NCBI RefSeq assembly: GCF_034190915.1
Contig: NW_026947485.1
Location: forward strand, 131,084,337 to 131,148,336
Direction: 5' to 3'
DNA length: 64,000 nt
Source of the DNA: Cavia porcellus
Taxonomy: Eukaryota > Chordata > Mammalia > Rodentia > Caviidae
The notes below the pieces were generated by a model. It was given only the letters and a program-made list of their open reading frames with translations. It had not been told where the DNA came from and made no database searches. Within the stretch, counting starts at the first letter, position 1. Each line of letters starts with the position of its first letter. This document shows, in pieces, positions 49,660 to 60,084 of the stretch. Both the position numbers and the translations under genes were made by a program.

Positions 49660-50765
49660 GTTTTTAAAAGAATTTTAAGTCAGAATGTTTTGTAATTAGT
49701 TGGCCTGTATGAATATCAGATACTAACATATGCTGTTTGATATTTTGTTTGTCTGTCTGATACTTCTTAACTTAGAAACAAATAATTTGTCAACAGTAGG
49801 ACAAATCAGCCTTCAGATTAATGGTTCTTGTGTATGTGTCTCCCAGGCCACATATAACAGTAGAAAGAGCTTGGGCATTTGGTCAGGCAAACATAAGTTA
49901 GAATCCCAGCCTGCAGCCTTCAGAGCTGGCATCTAGAACCCTGCCCTAGATTCTTGCTTTGGAAGGTCCACTGGGTCCCTCTGACATACTCCTAGCCAGA
50001 GTCATTTGGAGGTTCAAGAACAACTCATTGAAACCTCTTGCTCATGTGTGGTTGTAGCTGTCTGGACCTGGGCATGGTAGCTGGGGTCCATGCTCATGAC
50101 ACAGAATGAAGCTGACAGTGGGGAGGAACCAGACAGAAGGTCCAGGAGCCTGGGGAACCACCGCTTGGGTCTCCTGAACGTCAGGGCTGGCTCCATCTCA
50201 CATGGTGCTGGGTTACACTGCTGCCACTTCACTTTTCTGAAGTTCATTTCTCTTCTTTATAGAATGTGTCTAAGAATTCCTACCATATAAATTTCAATGG
50301 CCTAATTAAATTATTCTGCAAACATAGTTATAGCCATCATAGTAAACAATAAATAGCTACCACTATCCGTCTTAGCTAGTGTTTCTGGCTAGACTGAAAA
50401 TGTCTGTTTAAGCCACCACAAACTGAAATGTATTAACAATTATATTGTTAACACTAGCAATGTATTATATATATATATATATATATAAAATACTATATAT
50501 ATAGTGTTATCTGAGACTTTTAGGGGCAAATTTTTTCAGAATTCAGAATATTTTAGGAATCTGAGAAAATTTGTAAAACTTCCTGAATATTTAAAACTAT
50601 ACACATAACCATATATTGCATTATACCTGGACTATTAGAGGCAAGGCTTCCATATATTATTATTTGAGGCTATTCAGTATCAAGTATTTCCACAGCAAAA
50701 ACCTATTGAGTAAATATGTATGACAAGTAAAGGTCATAAGTTGATTCATGTCAATTCTTATTAAT
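49660..50765. other. Unassigned sequence with a TA tract
   Basis: No gene recognised. A (TA)n tract with an adjoining ACTATATATATAGT palindrome lies at about 50463-50506. A weak MIR-like patch is at about 49855-49930. Confidence 0.4.
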
Positions 50766-50769
50766 TTTT

Positions 50770-51500
50770 TAAAAACTAAGTTTTAGAATTTTATAATAAT
50801 TTTAGGTTTATATAATAATTGCAAGGGTAGTAAACTTCCCGTACATTCTTTACACAGTTTTTCCTAACAGCATATTTAATATGATACATTTGTCACAATT
50901 AATGAACCATATTAATATATTAACTGAAGTCCACGCTATATTCAAATTTCCTTAATTTTTATTTCATGCCCTTTTTCTGTTCCAAGATCCTGCCAAGGAC
51001 ACCCCATTTATTTACCTGTGATGTCATGAGCTGTGACTTTGCAAACATTTCTTGTGTTTGATGAACTTGACAGTTTTAGGCATACTCTTTAGATGTATTG
51101 TAGCCTGCTCCTCGGTTGGGAGCTGTGTGGTGTGTCATTTCTCAGGTTTAGATCAGGCTAAGTCGAAGTCTTAGGACCACTGAGGTAAAGTGCAGTCTCA
51201 TCAGATATTAAGGGAACGTGGTATCAACGTAATGTCACTGTGGCTGATGACCTTGCCTCTCTGGCTGAGGTGGTGCTAATCAGGTTTCTCCACTATAAAA
51301 TCACCTCCCTCCCCCTTTTGTACTGTACATATGGAAAGAAGTCGCTATTCAGAGCTTACACTTGAGCAGCAGGGAGGTTTTTTCTACCTTGCGGAGGGCA
51401 GAAGTCCAATGTGAGTTATCCGTAATTCTGCATGGGAATGTAGAATTACATGTGCTTTCTTCCCCAGGGCCAGGTCTTGCTGCTGAGTGGACTCATGTGT
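50770..51500 (-). mobile_element. Old L1M 3' UTR sequence, antisense
   Basis: The same kind of L1M 3' UTR as at 31800-33440, in the same orientation: 'ttgatgaacttgacagtttt', 'ctgaggtaaagtgcagtctc', 'ggctgaggtggtgctaatca', 'aggtttctccactataaaat', 'gtactgtacatatggaaaga', 'agtcgctattcagagcttac'. No coding capacity. Confidence 0.65.
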
Positions 51501-51509
51501 CTCTTTTTT

Positions 51510-52405
51510 TCCAGACCAGAACCAGCATTCTATCTGAATGTACACGGTTGGATCACCACAGGCTTCCTCCCACTGTACCCTGCTGCTGACAGGAGGTGCT
51601 GAGAGAATGGAGAGGCTGTTCCTTATAAGGAGTCTCACAAGGGACTGGGAGGAAAGTGCACTCCTGTGCCCAGGGCCGGGATGGTTTCCTCCCGTCATCA
51701 CACATGGCTTGGCTGTACCTTCCTGAACAAGCAGCGTGTTTGGCTGCTTTCACATCTGTATAACAAAGTCAGCCTGAAGGGAAATACTGGAAGTGAGGCA
51801 ATGAATGGTCAGATTAACAGAAAGTTTTAAAAAAAATATGTTTTCCATTTCATGAATTTATTAGGCTTTTAAAAACCTGCCTTTTCATAGAAACTCTTGT
51901 GTTACATTATTCATGATGGGGAGGTATATGTGGAGATGGAAAGGTAGGCGGTTCTTGTTGAATGCAGTCTCTTCCATCTAACTCCCCAAATTCCCACTTC
52001 CCTCTGAGGTCCACTTCCCACCCCTGGCAGCTCTACAGGCTCCATCCTCTTTCTCTTCACCTCTTCTCTCCCTCTTCCCTGTTAGCTGTGTGGGACTGTT
52101 AAGATTCTTTATGGTTCAGATGCAATCCGGTGAGCCATGCTCTACCATGGGCTCAGGAAGAGACTCAGCAAGAAGACAAACCATGCTTTCTCTTGAGCCA
52201 GTCACTGTGGGCTGAGAAATCGGAAGAGCATTTCCCTCCTCCCCAGAAGCAACTGGCTGATTCAGAGGACTCAGGTTGAGATGACAGCAACTGAGGTGAA
52301 AGGAATAGCTTGATGCTTGTGTTGTTTTATTGACTTTGCAGACCTGGGGCTGGAGGTCTGGGCATCTATTTGGAGGATGGTGGTGTACATTGTGGCAACC
52401 ATGGG
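51510..52405. other. Unassigned sequence
   Basis: No gene recognised. G+C is higher than in most of the window. Overlapping 60-105-codon frames on both strands (51360-51755) have no recognisable motifs. Confidence 0.35.
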
Positions 52406-52409
52406 GAAT

Positions 52410-52560
52410 TTCCTTTTGTTTTATTTTTGAAATCCGCTGTTTTGCTCTGTTTTACTGTTTTGTTTTATTCCTGTGTCTGGTAACCTGAGCAACTATTTTG
52501 AAGATAACAATATGCAGAATAACAACCACTTTTAAACTCCTATCATCTTGTTTTGAAAAC
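52410..52560 (+). mobile_element. Possible truncated LINE 3' module
   Basis: Carries 'taacctgagcaactattttg' and 'aagataacaatatgcagaat', matching the core of the duplicated 3' module at 56653-57426 and the relic at about 7120-7190. Boundaries and poly-A are not clear. Confidence 0.4.
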
Positions 52561-52599
52561 CTATATACTATTGTTTTTTGTTGTTGTTATCCTTTTGTT

Positions 52600-52697
52600 T
52601 TTGTTTTTGTTTTATTTTTTATCGGTACCTGGGATTGAACTCACGACCGCCTACATGCAAAGCAGATGCTTATGCCACTGAGCTAAACCCCTAGCCC
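52600..52697 (-). mobile_element. ID-type SINE, antisense
   Basis: 'ttttatcggtacctgggatt', 'gaactcacgaccgcctacat' and 'tgccactgagctaaacccct'. Young-type tail with GGTACCGATAAAA. It lies in a T/G-rich target, so the duplication is hard to delimit. Confidence 0.88.
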
Positions 52698-52699
52698 CT

Positions 52700-53810
52700 T
52701 TGTTGTTTTTTAGGTTTGTTTGCTTCTTGATTTTTCTGGTTTTTCTCTTAAAAAGAAAAAAAGATTCTTTATGGTTCAACCCCAGCCCTTCTGTGGTCTC
52801 TGTATGGGTTCTGGGATTGGTTTCTGCCCATGGATGATCCTCGGATCTGGCTGGCCAAGCTCAGAGCTGTTGCTGAGTCTTTGTCAGGCACCAAGGGCCC
52901 AAGGGAAGGCGTCTCCCTGAAGGATGTTAGGGCAAGTCTGAAATGGGGGAGAACTTCACCTGTTTACAACCTGCAAAGAAGTTTTTCTGTAGATCAACCT
53001 ACAGGGAAAGTAAATCATTACCAAATGTGTTTGCTATCATATTAGTCATAGACGCCTTGCAGAATTAAGCCCTAGACATCACAGGAATTATGGGCATACA
53101 CACTCTCAGGGTTGGCCTTCCCACTCATGGAGTCACTTGCTGAAAGACATTCATGTCATAGGACCATCGTGTGACCTAGTGTTGATGTGTGGCTGTCAAA
53201 TTTACTGCTGCAGCCTAGAAGACTATATTATTGTGGGCTCAGGGCAAACTCACAAGTTCTGGGCAGCATCAGAATTATCAAGAATAGCCTGTAGTGAAGT
53301 ATTCCCTCATTCAGTCTTTGAAGGAGCTCACTAAAAAATTTCTCTTCTATGATTTCGACTGATCTCTGGCCTGTGACATCATTGCCTACAGCTGTAGGCA
53401 TCTCCAGATTAGATGAGTGATCCTAACTTTTTTGACAAATTTAGAGGACTAATGTGGATATTAAGAAAGTGGTGTGAACTTCTGAGGAAAAGGAGTTCTG
53501 TGTAATTTAGAAATGAATAGTTTCCAAATAACTCCCTGAGTGTGAGTGCCAATTAGGGAAAAACGAGTATTTTTGCATTGATGAAATAAAATATTTCAAA
53601 TTGCTTTCTGATTTTGGTCATGTCAGTGTGTCAAAGTTCAAAAATTAAACATAATGGACTATCTAACTAGGTTTATTATACGCTTTTTGGTTGTGCTACT
53701 TGATGAATTGATTGGAGTTCCTTAGAAACTTTTTCTCAAAATTGTCCTGAGATAACTTTGAAAATCTTAGAAAATCTTTCTAAACACAGTTTCTATGGTG
53801 CCTTTGAATT
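52700..53810. other. Unassigned sequence
   Basis: No gene recognised. A perfect 18-base palindrome is listed separately at 53383. Confidence 0.35.
53383..53400. repeat. Perfect 18-base palindrome
   Basis: TGCCTACAGCTGTAGGCA is identical to its reverse complement and centred on the E-box CAGCTG. No surrounding gene or repeat explains it. Confidence 0.95.
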
Positions 53811-53814
53811 ACCT

Positions 53815-53905
53815 GCAGGGTGGCCTTGAACTCAAGGTTATACTCTTGCCTCAGCCTCTGCAGTGTTGGGGGTAACACTCACGTGCCGTGCCATCATGCT
53901 CACCT
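53815..53905 (-). mobile_element. B1 SINE fragment, antisense
   Basis: 'ggtggccttgaactcaaggt', 'tcttgcctcagcctctgcag' and 'gtgccgtgccatcatgctca'. The A-tail-proximal part is missing. Confidence 0.75.
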
Positions 53906-54104
53906 AAAACATTTTTAAAATAAAATTTTTTTACCCATAAAAGTAATTCAACTATTTTAGTTTTTAATACACTTTAAACATTTGAAATTTTTTTCTATTG
54001 TATCCCATAACAAATCTATTCCATTTTGAAATGATTTTAGGTTAAAGTTTTTTTCCCCTTTCTAAATAGGTTTGTAAAATTGTTAAGGTAAAGAGATGCC
54101 AAAA

Positions 54105-54229
54105 ACACTGAACGTGGTGATGCATGCCTGTTATCCCAGCACTTAAGAGCCTGAGGCAGGCAGATTGCTATAAGTTCTGGCCCACTGGAACAGCACAGTG
54201 AAACCCTGCCTCAAAAAAAGATGAAAACA
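54105..54229 (+). mobile_element. B1 SINE; its tail is a LINE target site
   Basis: 'ctgaacgtggtgatgcatgc' to 'gaaaccctgcctcaaaaaaa'. The A-rich tail, ending AAAAAGATGAAAACA (54215-54229), is the target of the 3.2 kb element that follows. The same 15 bases recur at 57427-57441. Confidence 0.85.
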
Positions 54230-54415
54230 GGGAAGGAGCAAAGATGATGGATAGATAACAACTAGCTACAGAAGCTCCCTGAGATAGTCAACTTAGAATT
54301 CAACATAATACAGCGTGGGGAGCCCCAAACAGAGAGAGATGAATTCTCTCGTCCCAAGAAGAAATTAAGGCAACTTGCCAACCATCCGAGGTCCTGCTGC
54401 AACTGGCCAATGCTG

Positions 54416-54478
54416 TGACTTGCCGGGGTCCTGTCACGACTTGCTGGGGTCCTGCCGTGACTGGCTGGGGTCCCACCG
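54416..54478 (+). repeat. 21-bp tandem repeats in the 5' leader
   Basis: Three direct units of 21 bp, each variants of TGACTTGCTGGGGTCCTGCCG, with partial units on both sides (from about 54399 and to about 54500). They lie in the GC-richest part of the element, where L1-type elements carry their internal promoter. A promoter role is inference. Confidence 0.9.
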
Positions 54479-55061
54479 AGACTTGCTGAGTGGTCTGAGG
54501 TCCCACCATTTCGACTCATAGGAGGCGCAGTTACATTGAGTTCAGGGATCAGAGAGCCGAATGGACAGCTGAGTTGGCGGGGAGTCTACATCAACCTGTG
54601 GTGAGTGATGGGAGTGGAGTTATTCCATAAATAGTGGGGCCCCGGCAGATGACATTCTGGGATTGGGCAGAACTGGCTAGTACAAGGGGCAGCAGTGACT
54701 TCAGTCAATTGTTCCCTTTCCGAATGGGATTGGTAGAATGAGCTTGACCTGGATCATGTGACCTGGCTGGGACCTAATAGGTTATCCGAGGTCAAGTCCC
54801 CACAGTGGTGGTGCACACTAACCACACTGGCCCAGTGGGGCCTTGGAGATTTGGCTGATCTGGAGGGAGGCAGAGCAAAGTAATACAGTAGTACAGGCCA
54901 CAGCAGATTGACTAATCTGGAGGGGAGGGGCCAGCATGTGCTGTCCCTGTCTGCAACTCAGTAACACATGGCAGTGTGAAGGGTCATCTAGCCAGCATGC
55001 TTCAGAAGAATTGTAACCAACAAAGAAAGAAACCGGGGCCTCCTGGAAGAAGCAAAAAAAG

Positions 55062-56115
55062 ATGAGAAGAGGAAGCAACAACAAAAAGTCCCTAGGCCCC
55101 AACCCTGAGAACACTGACCCAGGACAAAGGAGAATGAGAACAGCAAACATGCAATATCAGACATAGCACCAGTGGACATAAAGAGATATATTTGGGACTT
55201 CATAGATGAGTTCAAAAGTGAGATATTTACCCAAATAAAGCCAGATATATAAAGATTAATAAAAGAGATACTAAGCACCCTTCGAGCAGACATAGACAGA
55301 AGAAGGGAAGAACTCAAACACAGGAGAGACCCATTTGGTGAAGAATATAAAAAAATATAGAATACATAAAACAGATTCAAAGACATCACCAGGAAATTAA
55401 AAATTCTATAGGAAAATGGAAAATCAGCTTGAAAGAAACTAAGGATAGATTATCCAAACTGGAGGGCAATTTTGCAATGTGGGAGTATCAAAGGGAAAAC
55501 TTTTTAAAAATAACAAGGAAACAAGCAGTAACAATACAAAGGCTAGAAGATGACAAAAGGATCTATAACTTGAGAATCAAGAATGTAAATGAAGAAGCTG
55601 GAATAAAAACAAAGGAACTACAAAGGTTATTCACAGAAATAATTAAGGAAAACTTCCCAAACATAGAAAAAGGAAATGATATTCTGATATATGAGGCATA
55701 CAGAACGCCAGCCACCTACAACCAAAACAGAGCTATACCCAGGTTTATAATAATCAAGATCCAAGAAATTCAATATAAGAACAGAATATTAAAAGCTGTT
55801 AGAGACAAGAAACAGATAACCTACAGAGGAAGGCCCATTAGAATAATGGCAGACTTCTCAACACAAACCATCAAGTCAAGAAGAGCTTGGAGTGAAATAT
55901 TCCAAGCCCTGAAAGAAAATAACCTCCATCCCAGATTGATATACCCTCATAAACTGTCTCTAGAAATTAACGGAGAAACAAGATGCTTCCAAGACAAAGA
56001 GGAACTTGGGAAATTTGCAATCACCAATCCAACTCTACAGAGAATACTCCAGGGCATTCTAGAGAGAGAAAAAAGTACTAGGATTCCAGGAACAGTGGCA
56101 GAGAGGCCTCAATGA
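55062..56115 (+). pseudogene. L1-type ORF1 (RNA-binding chaperone), frameshifted
   Basis: ORF1 proteins of L1 form trimers through a coiled coil, bind the element's RNA and make the RNP used for retrotransposition. A candidate start is the ATG at 55062 (MRRGSNNKKSLG). The N-terminal part then changes frame near 55120-55140, has a stop near 55248 and shifts again in an A run near 55349-55355. From about 55360 it is open to the TGA at 56113. Counting residues from 55429 (228 residues): coiled coil about 1-44 (RLSKLEGNFAMWEYQREN); RRM about 45-125 (IYNLRIKNVNEE, IIKENFPNIE, IPRFIIIKI); C-terminal domain about 130-210 (RGRPIRIMADFSTQTIKSRR, HPRLIYPHKLSLEI). The length of about 350 codons is normal for L1 ORF1. 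The conserved RRM and C-terminal domain with a broken N-terminus suggest fairly recent decay. Confidence 0.9.
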
Positions 56116-56387
56116 ATGGAGCAGAAAACAGAATGAAGAAAATAAGCAGACAACTGATGGCACAAAACGAGCATAACAGAAATGAGGCAGAGAAGATTTT
56201 ATTCAAAACTGATATGATTGATAGTATCAAGTCTGAGAGTATAGGCAACTACACTGAAGATGACAAGACTCGACGATACACATTCTGGTTTGATAACTGC
56301 TGGTTTTTGAAGTTCTATACTATATACAAAGTTGTGTTTTTATTAATACTGTTATGTACTGACATTCAATTATACTATGTCTTATGA
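56112..56387 (+). CDS. Small ORF overlapping ORF1 stop (ATGA)
   Basis: A 91-codon frame whose ATG (56112-56114) overlaps the ORF1 stop TGA (56113-56115) as ATGA. In L1 the next frame would be ORF2, but this one shows none of its endonuclease motifs. The N-terminal two thirds are polar and charged (NRNEAEKILFKTDMIDSIKS). The last 28 residues or so are hydrophobic (FLKFYTIYKVVFLLILLCTD) and could form one membrane helix. It may be a chance frame in former untranslated sequence, or a short protein made by reinitiation. I do not recognise a family. Confidence 0.35.
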   Translation: MNGAENRMKKISRQLMAQNEHNRNEAEKILFKTDMIDSIKSESIGNYTEDDKTRRYTFWFDNCWFLKFYTIYKVVFLLILLCTDIQLYYVL

Positions 56388-56652
56388 TATAGCCAATTCT
56401 ATTGCAGATAACAAGAGACAACACAGGAACTATGGTAGAACCATTCATACAATGGTCTTATATGTTTATTTCATTTGATGTGTTTATAGGAATATGTTTT
56501 GTTTTGCCTTGCTTTGTTTTGCTTCTCTCTCTAATATAGAAAGGATAGAAATACATATTAAGACTCATGCATGTGTAGAATCTATAAACAGTTTATGAGA
56601 ACTGATCATATGACACATGATGAAATGAACAGATAGTCTGAAGAAAAAGAGA

Positions 56653-57426
56653 CACTAAAATACCCAGTGCTGATCCTGGAGTGTCATAATGTGAAACCCA
56701 GCAATAGTATTGTTCTTTGTTCAGAGTGATATTAGCCTGATTGGTTTTATTCAATCTCACCATAATTGAAGATATGGATAACTACATGTATGTTTAAGTG
56801 TATAGGATTGATAACCATATTTCTAAGTTTTTGTTGGATAGTTGATCAGAACTGGTTGCAATCTCACCGTTTGAATCCCCACTTTATAAGCTCCACTTTA
56901 GTATCTTGAATGACTATTTATAAGCAGAAAATCTGTAATCATCAACTAGTGATTTCTTACTGTTTATTTTTTTTCTTTGAAATTATGTATTATTTCTACC
57001 CATTTTCTGTTTTGTTTAATCTTTCTTTAAATTAAATTTTTTAAAAAAGGCACTACAGTACCCATTGCTGATCATGGAGTGTCATGATGTGAAATCCAGC
57101 AATTCAGAATGATTTTAACCTCCTTTAGTTTGTTTAATCTAAACTTAAATGAAGCTATGGATAAGTGCATATATGTTTAAGTGTATAGGATTAGCAACTA
57201 AGTTACTAAGTTTTTGATGGACAATTGAACAGAACTGTTTGCGGTCTTGCTGTTTGAATTCCCACTTTACATGTTCCATTTTTGTATCTTGAACAACTAT
57301 TTATAAAACAACAATATGTAAACATCAACTAGTGATTTCTTACTGTTCATTTTTTTTTCTCTGAACGTGTGTATTATTACTACCTATTTTCTGTTTTGTT
57401 TAGTCTTTATTTAAATAAAATTTTTT
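56653..57426 (+). repeat. Tandem duplication of the 3' module
   Basis: Copy 1 (56653-57050) and copy 2 (57051-57426) align end to end: 'ggagtgtcatratgtgaaa', 'gtttaagtgtataggatt', 'catcaactagtgatttctta', 'ccattttctgttttgttta', closing in AAATTTTTTAAAAA. The period is 398 bp. Copy 1 has about 17 extra bases near 'tagtattgttctttgtt'. Many substitutions separate the copies, so the duplication is old, probably older than the insertion itself. Confidence 0.93.
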
Positions 57427-57444
57427 AAAAAGATGAAAACAAAC

Positions 57445-59155
57445 AAAAAGTAATGCAAAACAAAACAGAAACTCTATTTACAAAGGTTTTTTTTCTCTGA
57501 TTTTTTTTCAGCAAAGACCTGGAATCTTACTTAGTTTTGTGCCTGCCTATGGGATCACCACAAGCACTTAGCTTCCATGGACCCTTGTTATCTGCACAGC
57601 AGTAGTTGAGATAAGATGATTTCTAAGATCTCTCTAGCTTTATAATTGGATGATAGGATTTAATTTGACAAAACTCCCAAAAGTATTTGACCAAAGATGT
57701 TATAGATTTGAAAAGATGTCTTTTTAGGAAATTTCTCAAAGAGAAAATCTTAGTGGTGGACTGAAAGGGCACCTGTCTGTAACCGTGCTCTCTCTTTTGG
57801 AGTGTCAGGAGTCCCACTGCAAAATGCCACCCCAGGGCATTGTGGCAGTAGGTCTGGTTATACAGTTAGAATCAGGAAGCTGTCAGCAACAGTAATATTC
57901 ACACAGAGGACCTGACAACATTTGGCCTTCTCATTTTTCTCGGTTGCTTTGTGTTAAAAATCTTTATTTGATTTACTGCAACTTTGAGTGCAGGCCATGG
58001 TATTTACAGAAATAAATGTGTAAAAAATAAACCAAAACATCACTTCCTGTAAACACATTGTAAGCTACTAATTGTGCTAAATGTTTTCTTTACTCAAGCA
58101 GGTGGATTTAGGACTTGACAGTAATAATAAGCATTTACGTAAAGAATAGATTTTGATCAAGGAAGTCTCCCATTGGCTCCATCTGTAATCTTTACTCTGT
58201 TGGTTTTCCCAGGGCAAAAAAAAAAATGTACAGAGGAATAAACCACAGCTTTTGAAATGTAATATCAGTAAAAGAAAGCAAAATAAAGAACAAATCAAAC
58301 AAAACCTTAGCACAAAAGCTAGCCTAACAATGCAAGCTACATTTTAATAAGATCCTGCCACACCTAGCCAGACACTCACATCCAGTCCATATCCTGGAAA
58401 GACTTATGACTAAGCAAAGAAGAGAGACCATCAAAAGAGTCAGTCATGGATCTTAAATTTCTAAGCACAGACTGGTCTAAGAAAACTTACATTATTTTTA
58501 TTCTAATGCCTCTTATTGGAGCATGCTTTATTTTAATCATACAATCTGTGTCCATCAGCAGCAGCCTTCGATTGCTTCTTTAGCCAATATGAAATGCTAG
58601 GAGGATCCTTGTTTAACTAGTTCCTAATAACTGATTTCTCTGCCACCCTCACCACCATTTCATTTGCATTCAGTATCTGAGTCCTTTACCCACAGATATT
58701 GTGTTATATCTGTAATGATATAATTAAAGTGTGTACAGCGCAGTAATTATACAGGAAGTGAAAAATCTAGAATCTTCTATTCCTGTTACAGGCAAGTATC
58801 AGAGATCACTCTTCTGCCACAGTGGGCCCTGTTCTTGCGGGAGTATTGTTCTGACGATATTGGTAACAACACATTTGCTATGTTGTGTAAAAGACTCTTA
58901 CATTCATGTTTATGTCTGTCATATTGAAAATGCTAATGTACAGGAAGCATTGGCATCTAATATATAGACAGCTGCAGGAACTGTGGTTAAACACACTGGA
59001 AGATTTCCCATGAAAAATTGATAAATGTGTATTTATGAAAATGAATGTCAGCACTGCTCTGAGTGAATAGCGCTGCCCTAGGTAACAAGAGCATAAAGTA
59101 AATGTCAGTTGTTTTATTTTGTGCTATGGTTTTTGGGTTAAAAGTTAGATTAGTT
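57445..59155. other. Unassigned AT-rich sequence
   Basis: No gene or clear repeat recognised. Confidence 0.35.
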
Positions 59156-59172
59156 ACCTTGATTAAATTCTT

Positions 59173-59273
59173 TTTTTTTTGTCTTTCTTATTTTTATCGG
59201 TACCGGGGATCGAACTCACGACTGCTTGCTTGCAAGGCAGGCGCTTATGCCGCTGAGCTAAATCCCCAACCCC
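59173..59273 (-). mobile_element. ID-type SINE, antisense, very young
   Basis: Full-length antisense ID with the complement of GGTACCGATAAAAATAAGAA. It is flanked by a perfect 15-base target duplication CTTGATTAAATTCTT (59158-59172 and 59274-59288). It is one of the least diverged insertions here and a good candidate for presence/absence polymorphism. Confidence 0.95.
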
Positions 59274-59289
59274 CTTGATTAAATTCTTG

Positions 59290-60080
59290 ATGACTAAATT
59301 GATTTAAAACAACTTAAAACTTTGCATTTTATAATCCTCCTTTGGCTCTGGCCAGTTATTTTGCTTGCCAGATGTGTTCAAACTGGGAAAAGGCAAAAAT
59401 GCAGGGGCCAGCTGTGGACTGATGTGAATTTTCCTTTAAGCTAAAGAAGAAAAATCTTAAATCATGAAATTCCACTATGGGGAATAGAGTGTCCTTTTTG
59501 AATGCTAATGCAATGCCCTCTGCATGTTCAAGGCTAAACAGGCAGAGAGGATAAATACAAACTGGTCAAGACATTTACATCTTTATTCTCTGCAGCCTAA
59601 GCACTTTCCAGACATGAGTCAGCACACTTGCTATCTTTCTGTCCCTTCTGCCCTGGGATGTTAGGGTGGGAAGGACCGGCCTTGCTTGTGGGGACTGTAG
59701 GTAGCTTTTCTTAAAATGTTGCTGCTCCTTGATCATTGTAACAAGCAAAGCAATGCTTAGTTGTATAAAGCAGAACAATGAAATGATATGTAAAGCAAAA
59801 GCTACTAATCTTCTTCCCTCTCTGCAACTTGAGGAAACCAGGGCTCTCTTCTGCCATTTATTGGGTCCTTGCTCTTAGTTCCACAAACATATAGGCAAAT
59901 ATGTACATATGCAGATTTTTGTTTAGAACTTTACAAAGGTGAGAGTGCTGGTTACTTTGTATTTTTTTTTTTTTGCAACAATATAACCTTTGTGTAGGCC
60001 AGTAGTTAATGATACACTTTCCTTGTTTGCTTATCATAGTTATAGATGAGTCTACTCTTTCTTACCATAATTCCGGTTTA
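59290..60080. other. Unassigned sequence
   Basis: No gene recognised. Confidence 0.35.
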
Positions 60081-60084
60081 GGAC

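Larger units (their letters stand above)
54230..57426 (+). mobile_element. HAL1-like half-LINE, complete, ORF2-less
   Basis: A 3197-bp insertion bounded by perfect copies of AAAAAGATGAAAACA (54215-54229 and 57427-57441). The order is: a GC-richer 5' leader with 21-bp repeats (54230-55061), an L1-type ORF1 remnant (55062-56115), a short overlapping ORF (56112-56387), an AT-rich spacer, and a 3' module of about 390 bp present twice in tandem, with AATAAA near the end. There is no sign of endonuclease or reverse transcriptase. This matches HAL1 (half-L1) elements, which keep L1 ORF1 and are thought to use L1 ORF2 protein in trans. The A-rich target fits L1 endonuclease cleavage. Alternative: a full L1 that lost ORF2 after insertion; that would need a deletion ending neatly next to ORF1. 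The 5' leader, ORF and 3' end all lie between one pair of target duplications, so it was inserted as one unit. Confidence 0.8.
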
